64,000 nt of DNA, from NCBI GenBank assembly GCA_944364615.1, contig CALVWF010000002.1, positions 186,001 through 250,000 on the forward strand, in the 5' to 3' direction. Made by a program: the position numbers and the translations under genes. Under the pieces are notes generated by a model that worked only from the letters and a program-made list of their open reading frames with translations, made no database searches and was not told the DNA's origin. Shown here piece after piece: positions 62,264-64,000 of the stretch. How positions within the stretch are numbered: position 1 is the stretch's first letter; every line of letters begins with the position of its first letter. This DNA is from an uncultured Clostridia bacterium (lineage in GTDB: Bacteria > Bacillota > Clostridia > Christensenellales > CAG-314).

Positions 62264-64000
62264 AAGATATAATTATTAAAAATGCCAAAGAAAACAACTT
62301 AAAGGGTATCGATCTCACCATCCCCCGCGACAAACTCGTGGTATTTACGGGATTGTCGGGAAGCGGTAAATCATCATTGGCATTTGACACTATATTTGCC
62401 GAAGGTCAGCGTCGTTACGTTGAAAGTCTGTCCTCTTACGCGAGACAGTTCCTCGGACAGATGGACAAGCCTGACGTGGAATCCATCGAAGGTCTGTCTC
62501 CGGCAATTTCCATCGATCAGAAAACGACCAACAACAATCCCCGTTCCACCGTGGGTACTGTTACGGAAATTTACGACTATCTGCGTTTGCTTTACGCAAG
62601 AGTGGGCACTCCTTACTGTCCCAACTGCGGTTGCGAAATAAAACGTACAACAGTTGACCAGATTTGCGACAAAGTAATGGCAATGCCCGAACAAAGCAAG
62701 ATAATGATACTTGCTCCCGTAGTGCGCGGAAGAAAGGGCGAATATTCCAAGTTGTTCGAGCAACTTAAAAAGAGCGGCTATTCGAGAGTAAACGTGGATG
62801 GTATTCAGTACACGTTGGAAGACGAAATAAAACCTGAAAAGAACAAAAAACACAACATCAGCGTTGTAGTTGACAGACTGATAGTGCGTCCGGAAATGGG
62901 CACACGGCTTTCAGACAGTGTGGAAACGGCTTTAAAACTTGCCGAAGGACTGGTAGTGGTATCCTGCGAAGGAGAGGAGACGCTGTTTTCCGACAGATAT
63001 TCCTGTCCCGAATGTGGCTTTACGCTGGAAGAACTGGAACCGCGCGCGTTCAGTTTCAACTCTCCTTTCGGAGCATGTCCCGAATGTACCGGACTGGGAG
63101 TAAAGAAAGTCTTTGACGAAAAACTTATAATTCCCGACGACAGCCTGTCGTTGCATCAGGGAGCAGTCAAACTGATGGGCTTTAATTTAGGCGCCGACAG
63201 TTGGATGAACACCTATTTCGAATACCTTTCAAAGCGATACGGTTTTTCCTGTGACGTACCTGTCAGAGAACTGTCCAAGCAGGCATATGACATTCTGATG
63301 TACGGTAACGGCGGAGAGTATTTCCAACTGGAAACACGTTCGGGCAAACCTTTCCGCTCCACATGGGAAGGTATCGTACCGATGATGACGAGGCGTTATT
63401 CCGAGTGTACAAGCGACAGCATACGTCAGGAATACGAAAAATTTATACAGGATATGCCTTGTCCCGTTTGTCACGGCAAACGTCTTAAACCGGAAGTTTT
63501 GTCCGTCAAGGTGGGCGGAGTGAATATTTACGATCTGTGCGAAAAGTCCATTGACGAGACGGTACAGTTTTTCAATCAACTCAAACTGGATGAAACCAAG
63601 ACCAAGATTGCCGAAATGGTGCTTAAAGAAATAAAGGCAAGACTTAAATTTTTGTGTGACGTGGGCTTGAATTACCTTACTTTGAACAGATCTGCAGGCA
63701 GTCTGTCAGGCGGTGAAGCGCAACGTATAAGACTTGCAACACAGATAGGAAGCGGACTTACGGGAGTATTGTATATACTGGACGAGCCGAGTATAGGACT
63801 TCATCAACGCGACAACACTCGTCTTATAAACACACTGTGCAAACTGCGTGATTTAGGCAATACGCTGATAGTGGTAGAACATGACGAAGAGACAATAATG
63901 TCCGCCGATTATGTGGTGGACATCGGTCCGGGAGCGGGAATACACGGAGGTCAGGTCGTCGCACAAGGCACTCCTCAGGAAATAATGCAATGCGAGCAGT
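62260..64000 (+). CDS. uvrA: Excinuclease ABC subunit A (3' end cut by window)
   Basis: 580 codons are visible of about 940. Walker A GLSGSGKS near residue 31, the zinc site CPECG...CPECT (about 248-276), signature [12 protein letters not shown] and Walker [14 protein letters not shown] of the first ABC module. It recognises DNA lesions with UvrB. Translational coupling through ATGA with uvrB. No defects seen; the second ABC module lies beyond the edge. Confidence 0.97.
   Translation, partial: MKDIIIKNAKENNLKGIDLTIPRDKLVVFTGLSGSGKSSLAFDTIFAEGQRRYVESLSSYARQFLGQMDKPDVESIEGLSPAISIDQKTTNNNPRSTVGTVTEIYDYLRLLYARVGTPYCPNCGCEIKRTTVDQICDKVMAMPEQSKIMILAPVVRGRKGEYSKLFEQLKKSGYSRVNVDGIQYTLEDEIKPEKNKKHNISVVVDRLIVRPEMGTRLSDSVETALKLAEGLVVVSCEGEETLFSDRYSCPECGFTLEELEPRAFSFNSPFGACPECTGLGVKKVFDEKLIIPDDSLSLHQGAVKLMGFNLGADSWMNTYFEYLSKRYGFSCDVPVRELSKQAYDILMYGNGGEYFQLETRSGKPFRSTWEGIVPMMTRRYSECTSDSIRQEYEKFIQDMPCPVCHGKRLKPEVLSVKVGGVNIYDLCEKSIDETVQFFNQLKLDETKTKIAEMVLKEIKARLKFLCDVGLNYLTLNRSAGSLSGGEAQRIRLATQIGSGLTGVLYILDEPSIGLHQRDNTRLINTLCKLRDLGNTLIVVEHDEETIMSADYVVDIGPGAGIHGGQVVAQGTPQEIMQCEQ

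Noticed and set aside
1-64000. CRISPR arrays, insertion sequences, prophage genes, toxin-antitoxin pairs
   Set aside because: No regular spaced repeats, transposase or integrase motifs, phage structural genes or toxin-antitoxin operons were seen on either strand.

Overview
The window looks like a chromosomal segment of an anaerobic, probably spore-forming Bacillota (Clostridia-type) bacterium. Evidence for anaerobic fermentation is pyruvate:ferredoxin oxidoreductase, a two-cluster ferredoxin, a group-B-like [FeFe] hydrogenase and rubrerythrin, with no respiratory genes in view. Evidence for a sporulating ancestry is a yabP-yabQ-divIC cluster. Gene order such as decarboxylase-tmk-holB-yaaT, ecfA1-ecfA2-ecfT-truA-rplM-rpsI and trmN6-rsmI is typical of Bacillota. 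I saw no insertion sequence, prophage, CRISPR array or rRNA; this is mostly core genome, with small unknown genes and RNA elements between the known genes.

Layout. 1-5.6 kb: an acyltransferase-like protein, then an MGMT-fold repair protein, an Orn/Lys/Arg-decarboxylase-fold enzyme, tmk, holB and yaaT/ricT. 5.7-7.6 kb: a folate-type ECF S component read leftward behind what I read as a THF riboswitch, then a DUF421-DUF4363 pair. 7.8-10.7 kb: divergent serS and cysS. 11-14.3 kb: yabP-yabQ-divIC, mntP, a second acyltransferase and a membrane protein. 14.5-19 kb: a LysR regulator and two tandem CPA2 antiporters sharing one operator sequence. 19.5-24 kb: an unknown anchored protein and nifJ. 24.3-28.7 kb: ECF module, truA, rplM, rpsI. 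29-34.7 kb: thioredoxin-reductase-like flavoprotein, glmM, a CDF transporter, thyA-folA. 34.7-44.9 kb: MATE pump, nitroreductase, Ca2+-type P-ATPase, clpC, hpf, nfeD-floA and an acidic small protein. 45-49 kb: hydrogenase, a membrane protein, HU with tRNA-Arg, rubrerythrin. 49.3-55 kb: CYTH-HAD-ClC, an acetyltransferase, ferredoxin, trmN6-rsmI. 55.4-64 kb: an unknown membrane protein, two YitT proteins, a Cys-rich microprotein, a putative pantothenate S component with coaX, then uvrB and the start of uvrA, which runs off the right edge.

How the parts connect. The shared ECF energizing module probably serves both S components in the window (folate-type and putative pantothenate). Folate uptake, thyA and folA form a one-carbon/dTMP theme with tmk. 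PFOR, ferredoxin and hydrogenase can form a pyruvate-to-H2 route, and a thioredoxin-reductase-like flavoprotein that has lost the NADPH arginines may also draw on ferredoxin. The most unusual signals are: the LysR operator duplicated before two antiporters, one of which has lost the second Asp of the transport motif; the THF riboswitch with a competing RBS-side pairing; two genes whose promoters abut the start codon with no ribosome binding site (leaderless); and a switch-like leader before the pantothenate genes. All calls come from reading the sequence; no database search was run.
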